Position numbers and translations under genes: made by a program. DNA of 47,287 nucleotides from JASGDC01 sp047608145 (GTDB lineage: Bacteria > Actinomycetota > Actinomycetes > Actinomycetales > Micrococcaceae): the NCBI GenBank assembly GCA_047608145.1, contig JASGDC010000036.1:1-47287 (forward strand), written 5' to 3'. Every line of letters begins with the position of its first letter. Position 1 is the stretch's first letter. Below the pieces are notes generated by a model, which ran no database searches, had not been told where the DNA came from, and worked only from the letters and a program-made list of their open reading frames with translations. This document shows positions 8,384 to 16,917 of the stretch, in pieces.

Positions 8384-10213
8384 TTAACCTCCAGCAGAAG
8401 TACACTTAGCTGAGTTATCTGCACACCACTGGTTAAACTCTTCAACATACTGATTGTGTTGTTCCAAAGTACTTGCGAACTTCGTTTCACCAGTTTCTGG
8501 ATTAACAGTTACCCAATAGTAGTAGTTGTTTTTCTGTGGATGCAAAGCAGCATCAATAGCTTGCTTTGATGGGTTACCAATTGGCCCAGGAGGCAGTCCC
8601 TTATGAACATAAGTGTTATAAGGGTTCTTAGTATCTTCACGCTGTTGGTCAGTAGTCGAAATCTGGATATCGCCCAAACCGTAACCAACTGTAGAGTCAA
8701 GCTGTAGCAAACCATGAGTTTCCGTATTACTTGGAGACAGACGGTTATTTAGAATACCGGCGATAACAGCATAATCGTTTGGCTTACCCTCTTTTTGCAA
8801 AATACTTGCAATGGTTAAGATCCTAAACTGTTCGCTTTCATCAGTAATACCTTCTTGCTTCAAAATATCTTTCTGCGTATCAACCATCTTCTGAATAGCA
8901 TCTTTAGCAGAAGTGCTCTTATTCATGACATATAAGTTAGGTGCTAGATAACCATCAAGGTTTTTTGCCTTTGATGGCAGACCGAACTGTGATGGGCTAT
9001 TACCCAAATTAGCTAGGTCATCGCCACTAAAACCAAAGCTATTAGTTAAAGCTTTAAATACATCTTGTTGAGTGAAACCAGCATTTACAGATACTGACCT
9101 GTTATTTTCAGCATCACGGATTGGCTGAGTCATTACATTTACTGCATCTGAGGCTTTCATTCCTTCCTTAAAGGTGTACTTACCTGGAGGAATACTAGCA
9201 GAATCAGGATCAGCAGCAAAAGCCTTCAAGAAACTACCAGCAGATTTAACTACTCCTTGCTGAACTAACGCATTAGCAATTTGTTGACCACTAGCACCCT
9301 TTTTAATTTGAACTGTAGCAGTGCCATGTCCAGGACCTTTATAGTCAGCATAATATGGGTCTGGACGTAAGAATGGTGCTGCAAAATAAATTAAAGTTGC
9401 TAATATTGCAACTAGAACACCAACAGCAATACGCATTGAATATTTAGCACGCTTATTGCTCTTAGTAGTTACAAACTCTTTGAACATCGATTCATCATCT
9501 TCATGACCAAGTTCTTCTTCAGGAATATGGTGGCTCTCATCTTCTTCGAAGAAAGAACCAGATTCATGGTGCTCTGCCTCTAAGTCATGATTATCATGCA
9601 AATCAACATCATGTTCATCATGCACCAATGGTTTTCCATCATCTGCAACATTACTAGGCTTAGTGCTATCACTCTGGACAGCACCTACAGCTGCTTTAAC
9701 AGTCTTTTTCTTCTTTTTACGCCCTCTAAGTCCACCAAAGGCACCAGTATGAGACTTTGCAGATGCTGGAGCTTTCGCACGGCCAGCACGTGCTTGACGT
9801 CTTTTCTTGGGCTTTTCAATTTCTTCGTGGAAAATTTCTGCTTTTTCAGGAACATCAGCATGATTTTGAGTTTCCACCGCAGGATCTTCCTGGACATTTG
9901 ATGTTGTGGATGCAGTATCAGTACCTGCTCCCGAATGGTTGTCCAGAATTGAAGTGTCAACATCATGGTCAGGAATAACTGACTCGTATGTTTCCTCTCC
10001 CAAGTCATCTTGAGTATGACTTGGGACTGATTGTGGAGTATTTGTAGCAGGAGAACCAGTGTTAGCTTGGCTTGAGCCTTCGCTGTAGATCAGGTTATCT
10101 AAGATATCACCTGGGTCTCCAGAGTTATTGCCAGGATTTGCCTTACCAACATTCGGTTTAAAGCTAGGTTTACTCGGCGGGTTAGAAGGTTTCTTAGGAA
10201 TATCGTTACTCAT
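8384..10213 (-). CDS. mltG: endolytic transglycosylase MltG with long charged cytoplasmic N-terminus
   Basis: MltG (YceG family) cleaves nascent glycan strands next to the membrane and acts as a terminase of peptidoglycan polymerisation. The 609-residue protein has a disordered cytoplasmic region (about 1-255), one transmembrane helix (about 258-283), a LysM-like region, and the catalytic domain. That domain includes the glutamate in ASILQKEGKP, then LQLDSTVGYGL and the closing NPYNTYVHKGLPPGPIGNP. The N-terminal region is blocky: a Lys/Arg block (residues about 133-173) is followed by a His/Asp/Glu block (about 197-240). The ATG overlaps the ruvX stop by four bases and has a GAAGGA ribosome site. 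Confidence 0.92.
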   Translation of the reverse strand: MSNDIPKKPSNPPSKPSFKPNVGKANPGNNSGDPGDILDNLIYSEGSSQANTGSPATNTPQSVPSHTQDDLGEETYESVIPDHDVDTSILDNHSGAGTDTASTTSNVQEDPAVETQNHADVPEKAEIFHEEIEKPKKRRQARAGRAKAPASAKSHTGAFGGLRGRKKKKKTVKAAVGAVQSDSTKPSNVADDGKPLVHDEHDVDLHDNHDLEAEHHESGSFFEEDESHHIPEEELGHEDDESMFKEFVTTKSNKRAKYSMRIAVGVLVAILATLIYFAAPFLRPDPYYADYKGPGHGTATVQIKKGASGQQIANALVQQGVVKSAGSFLKAFAADPDSASIPPGKYTFKEGMKASDAVNVMTQPIRDAENNRSVSVNAGFTQQDVFKALTNSFGFSGDDLANLGNSPSQFGLPSKAKNLDGYLAPNLYVMNKSTSAKDAIQKMVDTQKDILKQEGITDESEQFRILTIASILQKEGKPNDYAVIAGILNNRLSPSNTETHGLLQLDSTVGYGLGDIQISTTDQQREDTKNPYNTYVHKGLPPGPIGNPSKQAIDAALHPQKNNYYYWVTVNPETGETKFASTLEQHNQYVEEFNQWCADNSAKCTSAGG

Positions 10214-10704
10214 GACTTTTCCTTCCTACCAGATTTACCAGGAACTTCTTCACCGGGAATCCTTCCTGTGTTTCTTTCTGTATCCAATGCATTCTGAAGT
10301 ATATCAACGGCCGCCACTTGATCGATTATCTTTCGATGCTTAGCAGTCTTTAAACCATTTGCACGTAATGTGCTGTGTGCTCTGACCGTACTTAACCTTT
10401 CATCAAATAGTCTTACGGATATTTTAGGAAGTCTATCAGACAATAACTTAGCATAATTTTCTGCCAAATTTGCTGAAATACCCTCTTTTCCGGATAATAA
10501 CTTTGGCAAACCTACAATTATTTCCATCACATAAAGTTCTTCAGCATGTTTAATGATGCTCGAAATATCGGTCGATTCCTCATGATCACGTGGTAAAGTC
10601 GCTATTGGTGAAGCTAAAATACCCATAGGGTCACTTTTCGCCAGACCAACACGAGCTTCACCAACATCAATCCCTAAACGAACACCAAAACGCATAAACA
10701 ACAA
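10210..10704 (-). CDS. ruvX: Holliday-junction resolvase-like protein RuvX (YqgF)
   Basis: This RNase-H-fold nuclease family is implicated in pre-16S rRNA maturation and was annotated as a Holliday-junction resolvase. The 164-residue product has the first catalytic Asp in LGIDVGEARVGLAKSD (about residues 9-24), VGLPKLLSGKEG in the middle, DERLSTVRA holding the next acidic site, and the C-terminal IIDQVAAVDILQ with the last Asp. All expected acidic residues are present. The position between alaS and mltG matches other actinobacteria. A basic tail (residues about 150-164) extends beyond the core fold. Confidence 0.92.
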   Translation of the reverse strand: MLFMRFGVRLGIDVGEARVGLAKSDPMGILASPIATLPRDHEESTDISSIIKHAEELYVMEIIVGLPKLLSGKEGISANLAENYAKLLSDRLPKISVRLFDERLSTVRAHSTLRANGLKTAKHRKIIDQVAAVDILQNALDTERNTGRIPGEEVPGKSGRKEKS

Positions 10705-10706
10705 TC

Positions 10707-13388
10707 CTACTTGCTAAGTTCAGATTCTACTGCAGCAAAAGCCTTATCAACAGCAGTTACGTCTGCACCGCCACCTTGAGCCATATCGTCACGGCCGCCA
10801 CCTTTACCACCTAATACTGGAGCTGCGACACGGACAAGCTGCCCAGCCTTAGCACCATTATTACGAGCTTCTTCCGTAGTTGCCACAATAATTGATGGGC
10901 GACCTTTATTTTCAGCAGTTATGACAATCACTGCACTTTCATTACTTAGCCGGTCACGTACCATGTTCACAATTTCACGAGCAGTGTTGCCCTGAGTTTG
11001 CCCTAAATGCTTAGTTACTAACTGGAAACCACCAATTGGTTTAGCAGTTTGTGCAATTTCAGCAGCTTCTTTTGCAGCACTTTCTTTACGGAACTTTGCA
11101 AGCTCTTTTTCAGACTGCTTTAGTTTATCCATCAGTTGTACGATGTTATCTTCAATCTTCTCAGGCTTAGTCTTCAAAATTTGAGTTACATTATGTAAGA
11201 TTGAACGCTCAAGTGCTAAATGCTGGAAAGCATTAAATCCGACAAAAGCTTCAATACGGCGTGCTCCAGAACCTACAGAGTTTTCACCAGTAATTGCCAA
11301 TGACCCTACTTGTGAAGAGTGGTCCACGTGAGTACCACCACAAAGTTCCACTGACCATGGGCCACCTACGGTAACCACACGTACTATGTCATCGTACGTT
11401 TCACCGAATAGTGCAAGTGCACCTCGGTCTTTGGCTTCATCCATAGACATGTATTCGTCCCAAACCTTAAGGTCATTACGAATAGCTTTATTTGAAACTT
11501 CTTCAATTTCACTCTTAGTCTCTGGTGAAAGTGCTTCGTTCCATTTATAGTCAAGACGTAAATAACCTGGTTTGTTAAATGAACCAGACTGAGTTGCATC
11601 AGGGCCTAAAATTTCACGCAATGCAGCGTGAACAATGTGCGTACCTGAGTGTGCTTGACGTGCCTCAAGACGCCAATCTGGATCAACTTTAGCTGCTACA
11701 TTTGTTTCAAGCCGCAGTTCACCTTGTTTAACTACTGCATCATGAACAATTACACCTTTAACAGGACGCTGCACATTTGATACAGCTAACTTAAGGTTGT
11801 CGCCAAGAATTAGACCGTGGTCAGCTGACTGTCCACCAGCTTCTGCATAGAATGGGGTCTGGTCAAGCACAAGTTGCACCTTTTGACCTTCTTCAACGGT
11901 GTCAACTTCTTTACCATCTACCAAAAGAGCTTTAACATGTGAGTCTGTTTCCAAAGTTTCATAGCCTTTGAATTCTGATTCACCACGTTCTTTAATTTTT
12001 TCAAATATACCTAAATCGACATGACCAGTCTTCTTTGCCTGTGCATCACGACGAGCACGCTCTTTTTGCTCTTGCATCAAGTCTTTGAAACCTTTTTCAT
12101 CGACTTTAAGCCCAGCTTCACTAGCTGCTTCTAAAGTTAGGTCTAGTGGGAAACCATAAGTATCGTGCAAAGCAAATGCTTGTTTCCCTGACACTGGCTT
12201 ATTTTCCTTTTTGGCAGTAGTCAAAACTTCATCAAGCATATTGCTACCAGCTGCAATTGTACGTAGGAATACGCGCTCTTCTTTATAAGCTATTTTTGAA
12301 GTTTTATCGAAATTTTCTTCAAGCTCTGGGTAAGAAGGCTTCATTGCCTCCATTGAAGCTGGGAATAGCTCTGGGAAAGTAGCTTTGTTAACTCCTAGTA
12401 GACGCATCGAACGCACGACACGACGAAGCAAACGACGCAGTACATACCCGCGTCCTTCATTTGAAGGCACTACTCCATCAGAGATTAACATCAAAGCAGA
12501 ACGCACATGATCAGCTACCACACGTAGTTTCACATCTGTATCTAGCACATCTTTACCTTCAGTGCGCTGATATTTAACTCCAGAGATTTCAGAAGCTTTC
12601 TTAAGTACTGGGTATACTTCATCAATCTCGTAAAAATTGTCTACACCTTGAAGTAAAAATGCCAAGCGCTCACAACCAAGACCAGTATCAATATTTTTCT
12701 GTGGCAAGTCACCTAAAAGGTCGAAACTATCCTTAGGATCTCCATACCCCTTATACTCACCACGTTGATATTGAGTAAATACCAAGTTCCAAATTTCTAA
12801 ATAACGATCTTCATTTGAACTTGGACCAGTACCTGCTGGACCGTATTTTTCACCACGGTCATAGAAAATTTCAGTATCAGGGCCCGCTGGGCCTGGCTGT
12901 CCAGTAGACCAGAAATTTTCTGCCATTGAACATTTTTCAATACGTTCCTTAGGTATTGAAGTCTGCGTCAACCAAGCCTCTAATGCTTCATCATCTTTTT
13001 CATAAATTGTTACCCAAAGACGATCTGGATCTAGACCATAGCCACCGTCATCAATAGAATTAGTTAGGAGTTCCCAGGCATATGCAATGGCCTCCTTCTT
13101 AAAGTAATCACCAAATGAAAAATTACCATTCATTTGAAAAAAGGTACCATGACGCGCAGTCTTTCCTACTTCTTCAATATCTAAAGTACGAATACACTTT
13201 TGAACACTAGCTACTCTAGTGGAAGGTGGTTTCTTTTCTCCCGTCATATAAGGGATAAAAGGCACCATACCAGCTACTGTAAATAGTAAAGCTGGATCCT
13301 CAGAAACCAGCGAAGCTGATGGTATTGTTTTGTGACCTTTAGATTCAAAAAAATCTAGCCAACGTTTTTTAATTTCATAAGACTTCAT
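10707..13388 (-). CDS. alaS: alanyl-tRNA synthetase
   Basis: AlaRS charges tRNA-Ala and edits mischarged Ser/Gly. The 893-residue product is full length. Its class II aminoacylation core runs from residue 1 (IKKRWLDFFESKGH) through motif 2 with RHGTFFQMNGNFSFGDYF. The editing-domain zinc site is HSGTHIVHAAL with CGGTHVDH, and the C-terminal domain ends in the glycine-rich GGKGGGRDDMAQGGG. No T-box or other leader RNA was seen in the 50 bases upstream. The small gene at 13438 precedes it in the same direction. Confidence 0.96.
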   Translation of the reverse strand: MKSYEIKKRWLDFFESKGHKTIPSASLVSEDPALLFTVAGMVPFIPYMTGEKKPPSTRVASVQKCIRTLDIEEVGKTARHGTFFQMNGNFSFGDYFKKEAIAYAWELLTNSIDDGGYGLDPDRLWVTIYEKDDEALEAWLTQTSIPKERIEKCSMAENFWSTGQPGPAGPDTEIFYDRGEKYGPAGTGPSSNEDRYLEIWNLVFTQYQRGEYKGYGDPKDSFDLLGDLPQKNIDTGLGCERLAFLLQGVDNFYEIDEVYPVLKKASEISGVKYQRTEGKDVLDTDVKLRVVADHVRSALMLISDGVVPSNEGRGYVLRRLLRRVVRSMRLLGVNKATFPELFPASMEAMKPSYPELEENFDKTSKIAYKEERVFLRTIAAGSNMLDEVLTTAKKENKPVSGKQAFALHDTYGFPLDLTLEAASEAGLKVDEKGFKDLMQEQKERARRDAQAKKTGHVDLGIFEKIKERGESEFKGYETLETDSHVKALLVDGKEVDTVEEGQKVQLVLDQTPFYAEAGGQSADHGLILGDNLKLAVSNVQRPVKGVIVHDAVVKQGELRLETNVAAKVDPDWRLEARQAHSGTHIVHAALREILGPDATQSGSFNKPGYLRLDYKWNEALSPETKSEIEEVSNKAIRNDLKVWDEYMSMDEAKDRGALALFGETYDDIVRVVTVGGPWSVELCGGTHVDHSSQVGSLAITGENSVGSGARRIEAFVGFNAFQHLALERSILHNVTQILKTKPEKIEDNIVQLMDKLKQSEKELAKFRKESAAKEAAEIAQTAKPIGGFQLVTKHLGQTQGNTAREIVNMVRDRLSNESAVIVITAENKGRPSIIVATTEEARNNGAKAGQLVRVAAPVLGGKGGGRDDMAQGGGADVTAVDKAFAAVESELSK

Positions 13389-13437
13389 GTGATATTTAAC
13401 TTTCTTTAAAACTTATTAAAACTTGTAAATTATGAGC

Positions 13438-13674
13438 TTAGTAACTGTACGGATCTTCGTTACGAGAAACTGCTTTTCTGATTACCCCACTAATTCCAGA
13501 ACTTGGGGTAATAGGATCAGTTGTGTTTGCCTTGGTGGCTCGAATTTTTTTGAATAAAACTTGGGCAGCACCTAGTGCTCCATCAGCACCACCTTGCCTT
13601 GCGTTTTCTTCCACTGCCTTGTTAGTCGCGGCCGCAACGGCAGCGCCTATTAGCATGTACACAACTCTTTTCAC
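13438..13674 (-). CDS. small actinobacterial protein upstream of alaS (DUF6167-like)
   Basis: This 78-residue protein has a short hydrophobic N-terminus (MKRVVYMLIGAAVAAAT), an alanine/glycine-rich middle and a basic C-terminal tail. Small proteins of this size and design, with one N-terminal hydrophobic segment, occur just upstream of alaS in many actinobacteria (DUF6167 in Streptomyces). I base the call on position and general resemblance, not on a diagnostic motif. The function is unknown. It probably starts the long leftward transcription unit that includes alaS. Confidence 0.6.
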   Translation of the reverse strand: MKRVVYMLIGAAVAAATNKAVEENARQGGADGALGAAQVLFKKIRATKANTTDPITPSSGISGVIRKAVSRNEDPYSY

Positions 13675-13822
13675 AATTAGTTTTCCTTAAAAATTTTGCT
13701 TTTGTCCAAATCTATTCTAGCTGATATTAAATAGATATTTTAGTACATGAAAAAACTGTATCTAGAGTGACAAGGTTGAGTAAATATTTGTGATTAATAG
13801 TAAAGTATAAATCTAAACAAAA

Positions 13823-14701
13823 TTATGGCTTTATGATGTCATGAATAGCATACTCAGCATCCCCGGATGAATAAACATAGTGTGCTGTAACTTTAAAATC
13901 TAATAATGTTGGTTCATCTGAGGTATTTGTAATTACACAATTAGTAATTCCGTTAGCATCAGTAACGCCTGGATTTGGCGTAACATTAATTATACTATTA
14001 TCTGGAAGATCGTGTACGGTAAAAGAAATATTTTCATTTGGTGAAGGCTCTGACCCAGCTTTCAATTGGAAAGAAAGCGTAGCACTTTCATTAGGTGATA
14101 ATCCATAAGTTGTAGGCGGATCGGTAACATCCGTAAGAAAGCGTCGCGCTATCATATCGATAGTCATATTTTTCGAATCACTCCAATTAGAAACAGAACC
14201 GTCTGCATTATTACACTGTGGAATTTGGGCAGTAAAGGTCACAATTTCAGAGCCGTCAGGTGTAAATTCTGAGACATAAAGGACTTTATCCACACTATAA
14301 ACATAAAGATTTCCCATGTAAGGAGTATATGTAGCCCCAGAGTTATCAGAAGCGCCAGGATCATTTGGAAATGCGTCGAAGGCAATATATTGATCAGATG
14401 GAATGGTTGCTTGCACAATTCCTGGTGGGGTTTTAATTTCTCCAGTAAGCATATTAATTTCTGCAACGGCGACTGTTAACCTGCCAGTTGGATAGGGTTT
14501 CACGTGCCATTCAATAGGTTTTTGCATATCTGCAGGGTTTTGAGATTGGATAAATGCCCCTGGATTCGTAATTAAATATAAATCACTACACATAGGTAAA
14601 TCTGATGCTGCACAAGCTGGTGCTGCCACTGCAGTAGCAACTACAGGAACCGACCATACACTGCCCTTAACTAAATTCCTACGCGAAAAATTATTTTGCA
14701 T
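13823..14701 (-). CDS. Tat-exported Ig-like surface protein
   Basis: The 292-residue protein begins with a twin-arginine signal: SRRNLVKG followed by the hydrophobic stretch WSVPVVATAVAAPACAAS, with cleavage likely after an AxA site near residue 32. This form of signal (SRRxxLK then a W(S/T)VPV core) is common on actinobacterial surface proteins. The mature part is low in charge and rich in Thr/Ser/Asn/Pro. Its last 90 residues resemble a bacterial Ig-like (Big_1-like) fold with ATLSFQLKAGSEPSPNENIS and VTDANGITNCVI. There is no LPxTG or C-terminal anchor, so it may be secreted. The ligand is unknown. It stands alone, facing away from the marR gene. Confidence 0.7.
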   Translation of the reverse strand: MQNNFSRRNLVKGSVWSVPVVATAVAAPACAASDLPMCSDLYLITNPGAFIQSQNPADMQKPIEWHVKPYPTGRLTVAVAEINMLTGEIKTPPGIVQATIPSDQYIAFDAFPNDPGASDNSGATYTPYMGNLYVYSVDKVLYVSEFTPDGSEIVTFTAQIPQCNNADGSVSNWSDSKNMTIDMIARRFLTDVTDPPTTYGLSPNESATLSFQLKAGSEPSPNENISFTVHDLPDNSIINVTPNPGVTDANGITNCVITNTSDEPTLLDFKVTAHYVYSSGDAEYAIHDIIKP

Positions 14702-14990
14702 AATTCCTTACTTAAAATAAAATATATTAACATATTAATAATAACTCATGAATATTAATTAATTAACATTTATCTTGTAATGTTGCTAAAGAAAAATTGA
14801 ATCTAATTATTTTAAAGCTGCATTCTTAAAACTTCGAATATATTAAACTAGAACAAACCTACATCAAGATTATTAATTGTTTTACTTACAAGTAAACATA
14901 TAGAACTTTCATCTTTGAAAATTTACTATTATTTAAAACACTTATTAAATTAGCAGCATGGCTGATTTTCTTTGTTACTCAACTCTCGCA
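14702..14990. other. AT-rich intergenic region
   Basis: About 290 bases without a gene separate the Tat-protein start from the marR stop. The stretch is very AT-rich. It must contain the Tat-protein promoter, but I could not assign a single convincing -35/-10 pair because TA-rich hexamers are everywhere. The only clear structure is the palindrome at 14881-14896. Confidence 0.6.
14881..14896. promoter_or_regulatory. 16-bp palindrome, possible operator
   Basis: TTTACTTACAAGTAAA is a perfect 7-bp inverted repeat around a 2-bp centre. It lies about 180 bases upstream of the Tat-exported protein and just beyond the MarR-family gene. MarR dimers bind palindromes of about this size, so the regulator at 14991 might bind here. 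That is inference only. An AT-rich palindrome can arise by chance in such a region. Confidence 0.35.
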
Positions 14991-15419
14991 CTAAAGCATC
15001 TTCAATAATATCTCTAAAATCTTTCTAAAATCTTTTTCTTCCACGTTTGCTACTTTAAGTAAGTTGGAAAAGTTGCTGACTAACCCTAGCTCTATTTTAT
15101 CTGCAAGATTTTTTCCGTCAGTAGTTAGTTCTACTATTTTGCGACGCCCATGGTTGGGATCTTGCTTAGTAATTACTAATTTTTCCTGTTTAAGTTCAAC
15201 TAACATATTGCTAATAGCTGGATCACTACACTCAAGTTCAACAGCTAACTGGTGCTGAGTAATAGAATCACCATCATTTATCATCATCAAACACAAAGCA
15301 CGACGATAACTAACACCAAACTCTTGCTTTAAGTTAAAATCTGCTTGCTTGTCTAACTTTGCAACTAGCAAATGTAATTTCCATGCAGTACATTCCTTCA
15401 TAGCTTCTAATAATAACAC
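14991..15419 (-). CDS. MarR-family transcriptional regulator
   Basis: The 142-residue product has the winged-helix MarR layout: N-terminal dimer helix, the recognition helix region LAVELECSDPAISNMLVEL (about residues 58-76), and the wing QDPNHGRRKIVELT, where the D-x-R-like turn contacts DNA. A C-terminal helix follows. MarR proteins usually repress nearby genes until a phenolic or oxidant ligand binds. The start is a GTG at 15419, and an ATG six codons later is an alternative. No strong ribosome site distinguishes them. An inverted repeat CATAG-CAAAA-CTATG at about 15422-15436 sits directly upstream and could be an autoregulatory site. Confidence 0.85.
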   Translation of the reverse strand: MLLLEAMKECTAWKLHLLVAKLDKQADFNLKQEFGVSYRRALCLMMINDGDSITQHQLAVELECSDPAISNMLVELKQEKLVITKQDPNHGRRKIVELTTDGKNLADKIELGLVSNFSNLLKVANVEEKDFRKILEILLKML

Positions 15420-15453
15420 TACATAGCAAAACTATGCTGTTACTTAAAAACTA

Positions 15454-15485
15454 AAAGGGAGAAAGCAAATTCGCTTTCTCCCTTT
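15454..15485 (-). terminator. rho-independent terminator of rpsD
   Basis: A perfect 13-bp stem (AAAGGGAGAAAGC with GCTTTCTCCCTTT) closes a 6-base loop. On the minus strand the stem is followed by TTTTAGTTTTT, a U-rich tract, so it terminates leftward transcription from rpsD before marR. Confidence 0.9.
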
Positions 15486-15507
15486 ACAAAGAATATTGAC
15501 ACTAAAA

Positions 15508-16134
15508 CTAACGTGCGTAGTACTCCACCACTAAGTTTTCTTCACAAGTTACTGGTACTTCTGAACGACGTGGACGTCGATTCAAAGTAGCCTGAAGTTT
15601 TTCAATATCAACGTTCAAGTACTCAGGAACATCTGGAAGTAGATCCTGATGTGCACCTGCTGCAGCTACCTGGAATGGAGTCATCTTTTCACTGCGTTCG
15701 TGAACGTGAATCATCTGACCTTCTTTTACCCTGAAAGAAGGACGATCTACACGCTGACCATCAACAAGAATATGACGGTGAACTACTAGCTGACGAGCTT
15801 GCGCAATTGTGCGAGCAAAACCAGCACGTAGTACTAGTGCATCTAGACGCATTTCAAGAAGCTCAATCAAGTTTTCACCAGTTAGACCAGCTGTTTTACG
15901 TGCTTCTTCGAAGACACGAGCTAGTTGCTTCTCACGGATACCGTACTGCGCGCGAAGACGTTGCTTCTCACGTAGACGAATTGCATAGTCAGACTCAGTC
16001 CGACGGCGTGAACGGCCATGCTGGCCTGGTGCGTATGGGCGGCGCTCGAAATAGCGAGCCGCTTTAGGAGTCAAAGCAAGGCCTAGAGCCCTGGATGCTC
16101 GAACTTGGCGTCGAGCACGTGTTGAATTAGACAC
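15508..16134 (-). CDS. rpsD: 30S ribosomal protein S4
   Basis: S4 is a primary 16S rRNA-binding protein and in other bacteria an autogenous translational repressor. I place the start at the GTG at 16132-16134, giving VSNSTRARRQVRASRALG, which matches actinobacterial S4. A GGAAGG ribosome site lies five bases upstream. An upstream ATG at 16170 would add 12 unsupported residues. The resulting 208 residues equal the usual length. RRPYAPGQHGRSRRRTESDY is the rRNA-binding signature, and the S4 RNA-binding domain spans about 95-160. It lacks the zinc-cysteine knuckle found in some S4 proteins. Confidence 0.94.
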   Translation of the reverse strand: MSNSTRARRQVRASRALGLALTPKAARYFERRPYAPGQHGRSRRRTESDYAIRLREKQRLRAQYGIREKQLARVFEEARKTAGLTGENLIELLEMRLDALVLRAGFARTIAQARQLVVHRHILVDGQRVDRPSFRVKEGQMIHVHERSEKMTPFQVAAAGAHQDLLPDVPEYLNVDIEKLQATLNRRPRRSEVPVTCEENLVVEYYAR

Positions 16135-16171
16135 GTTGTCCTTCCGTAGTAATTTATAATGATTAAGCAAA

Positions 16172-16226
16172 GGTTATTACACACAGCAATAACCACCTCG
16201 TATATTCTAACGCACTGATTAGTCAA
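16172..16226 (-). promoter_or_regulatory. probable rpsD promoter with an overlapping inverted repeat
   Basis: On the minus strand TTGACT (16226-16221) and TATACG (16204-16199) are separated by 16 bases, a fair sigma-70-like pair. Just downstream GGTTATT and AATAACC (16172-16194) form a 7-bp inverted repeat around the likely start of transcription. It may be an RNA hairpin for S4 feedback or a protein site. Neither use is shown. Confidence 0.4.
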
Positions 16227-16401
16227 TATCTAGCATCAAATACCAAATCCATAAACAACTTACTAATTTTATCTAATCCTGAACTATTTATATTCCCTTG
16301 ATACAACTGCTTAGGGTATTTTATCTGGGTTTTTACATAATTTTGCGTAAGATAAAATTAAATAGATAATTCACAAAATTAGCTACAAGAAAGAAATATA
16401 A

Positions 16402-16773
16402 ATGGCTACTCTTGATTTAAATGAAGATAACTTCCTCGAGACTGTACAACAAAATGGAATCGTCCTAGTAGACTTTTGGGTAGGTTCATGTAAGGCTTGT
16501 GAAACTTTCAAACGTACATTTGACGAAGCTTCAAAAAAACATAATGATATTGTATTTGGCAAAATTGATACCGGTAGGTATAAAACTTTAGCAAAAGAAA
16601 TAGAAATAATTTCAAGGCCAACTTTACGAGCATATCGCGATGGTATTCAAGTTTTCACTCAAGCTGGAGCATTACCAGCAGAAACATTAGAAAGTGTTAT
16701 TGACCAAGTTCGTGCTCTAGATATGGACGATATCCATAAACAGGTTAAAGAAATGAGTGAAACTCAAGTATAA
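16402..16773 (+). CDS. thioredoxin-fold protein with CKAC active site
   Basis: The 123-residue product is a thioredoxin-family protein: DFW at residues 24-26 followed by VGSCKAC with cysteines 30 and 33, and the cis-proline in ISRPTLRAYRDG. A C-terminal extension of about 15 residues follows the fold. In canonical thioredoxin the motif is WCGPC. Here Trp is replaced by Ser and the dipeptide between cysteines is KA, which should shift redox potential and specificity. It is transcribed alone, divergent from rpsD and convergent with uppP, and is followed by a clear terminator. It could reduce cytosolic proteins or detoxify peroxides through a partner, but no reductase gene is adjacent. Confidence 0.85.
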   Translation: MATLDLNEDNFLETVQQNGIVLVDFWVGSCKACETFKRTFDEASKKHNDIVFGKIDTGRYKTLAKEIEIISRPTLRAYRDGIQVFTQAGALPAETLESVIDQVRALDMDDIHKQVKEMSETQV

Positions 16774-16810
16774 ATATTATAAACGACAACTAAAATAGTA
16801 CTTTTATTAC

Positions 16811-16843
16811 AAAATGCCCCCATAAAACGAGGGGCATTTTGCT
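16811..16843 (+). terminator. rho-independent terminator of the thioredoxin gene
   Basis: AAAATGCCCC and GGGGCATTTT form a perfect 10-bp stem around a 10-base loop. The right arm ends in a T run on the plus strand, and the left arm gives a T run on the minus strand. It can therefore serve both the thioredoxin gene and the convergent uppP. Confidence 0.9.
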
Positions 16844-16917
16844 AGTATACTTTTGTATTTGTTTTTCTTATGCATAACAATAGTTATAGTACTGGTAAAA
16901 CTATTCTGGGTTTTGTT

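Noticed and set aside
9685..10008. Minus-strand 107-codon frame inside mltG
   Set aside because: It is an alternate frame of the low-complexity mltG N-terminal region with no independent signals.
13389..13437. T-box or other leader for alaS
   Set aside because: Only about 50 bases separate alaS from the upstream small gene and no structured leader motif is visible.
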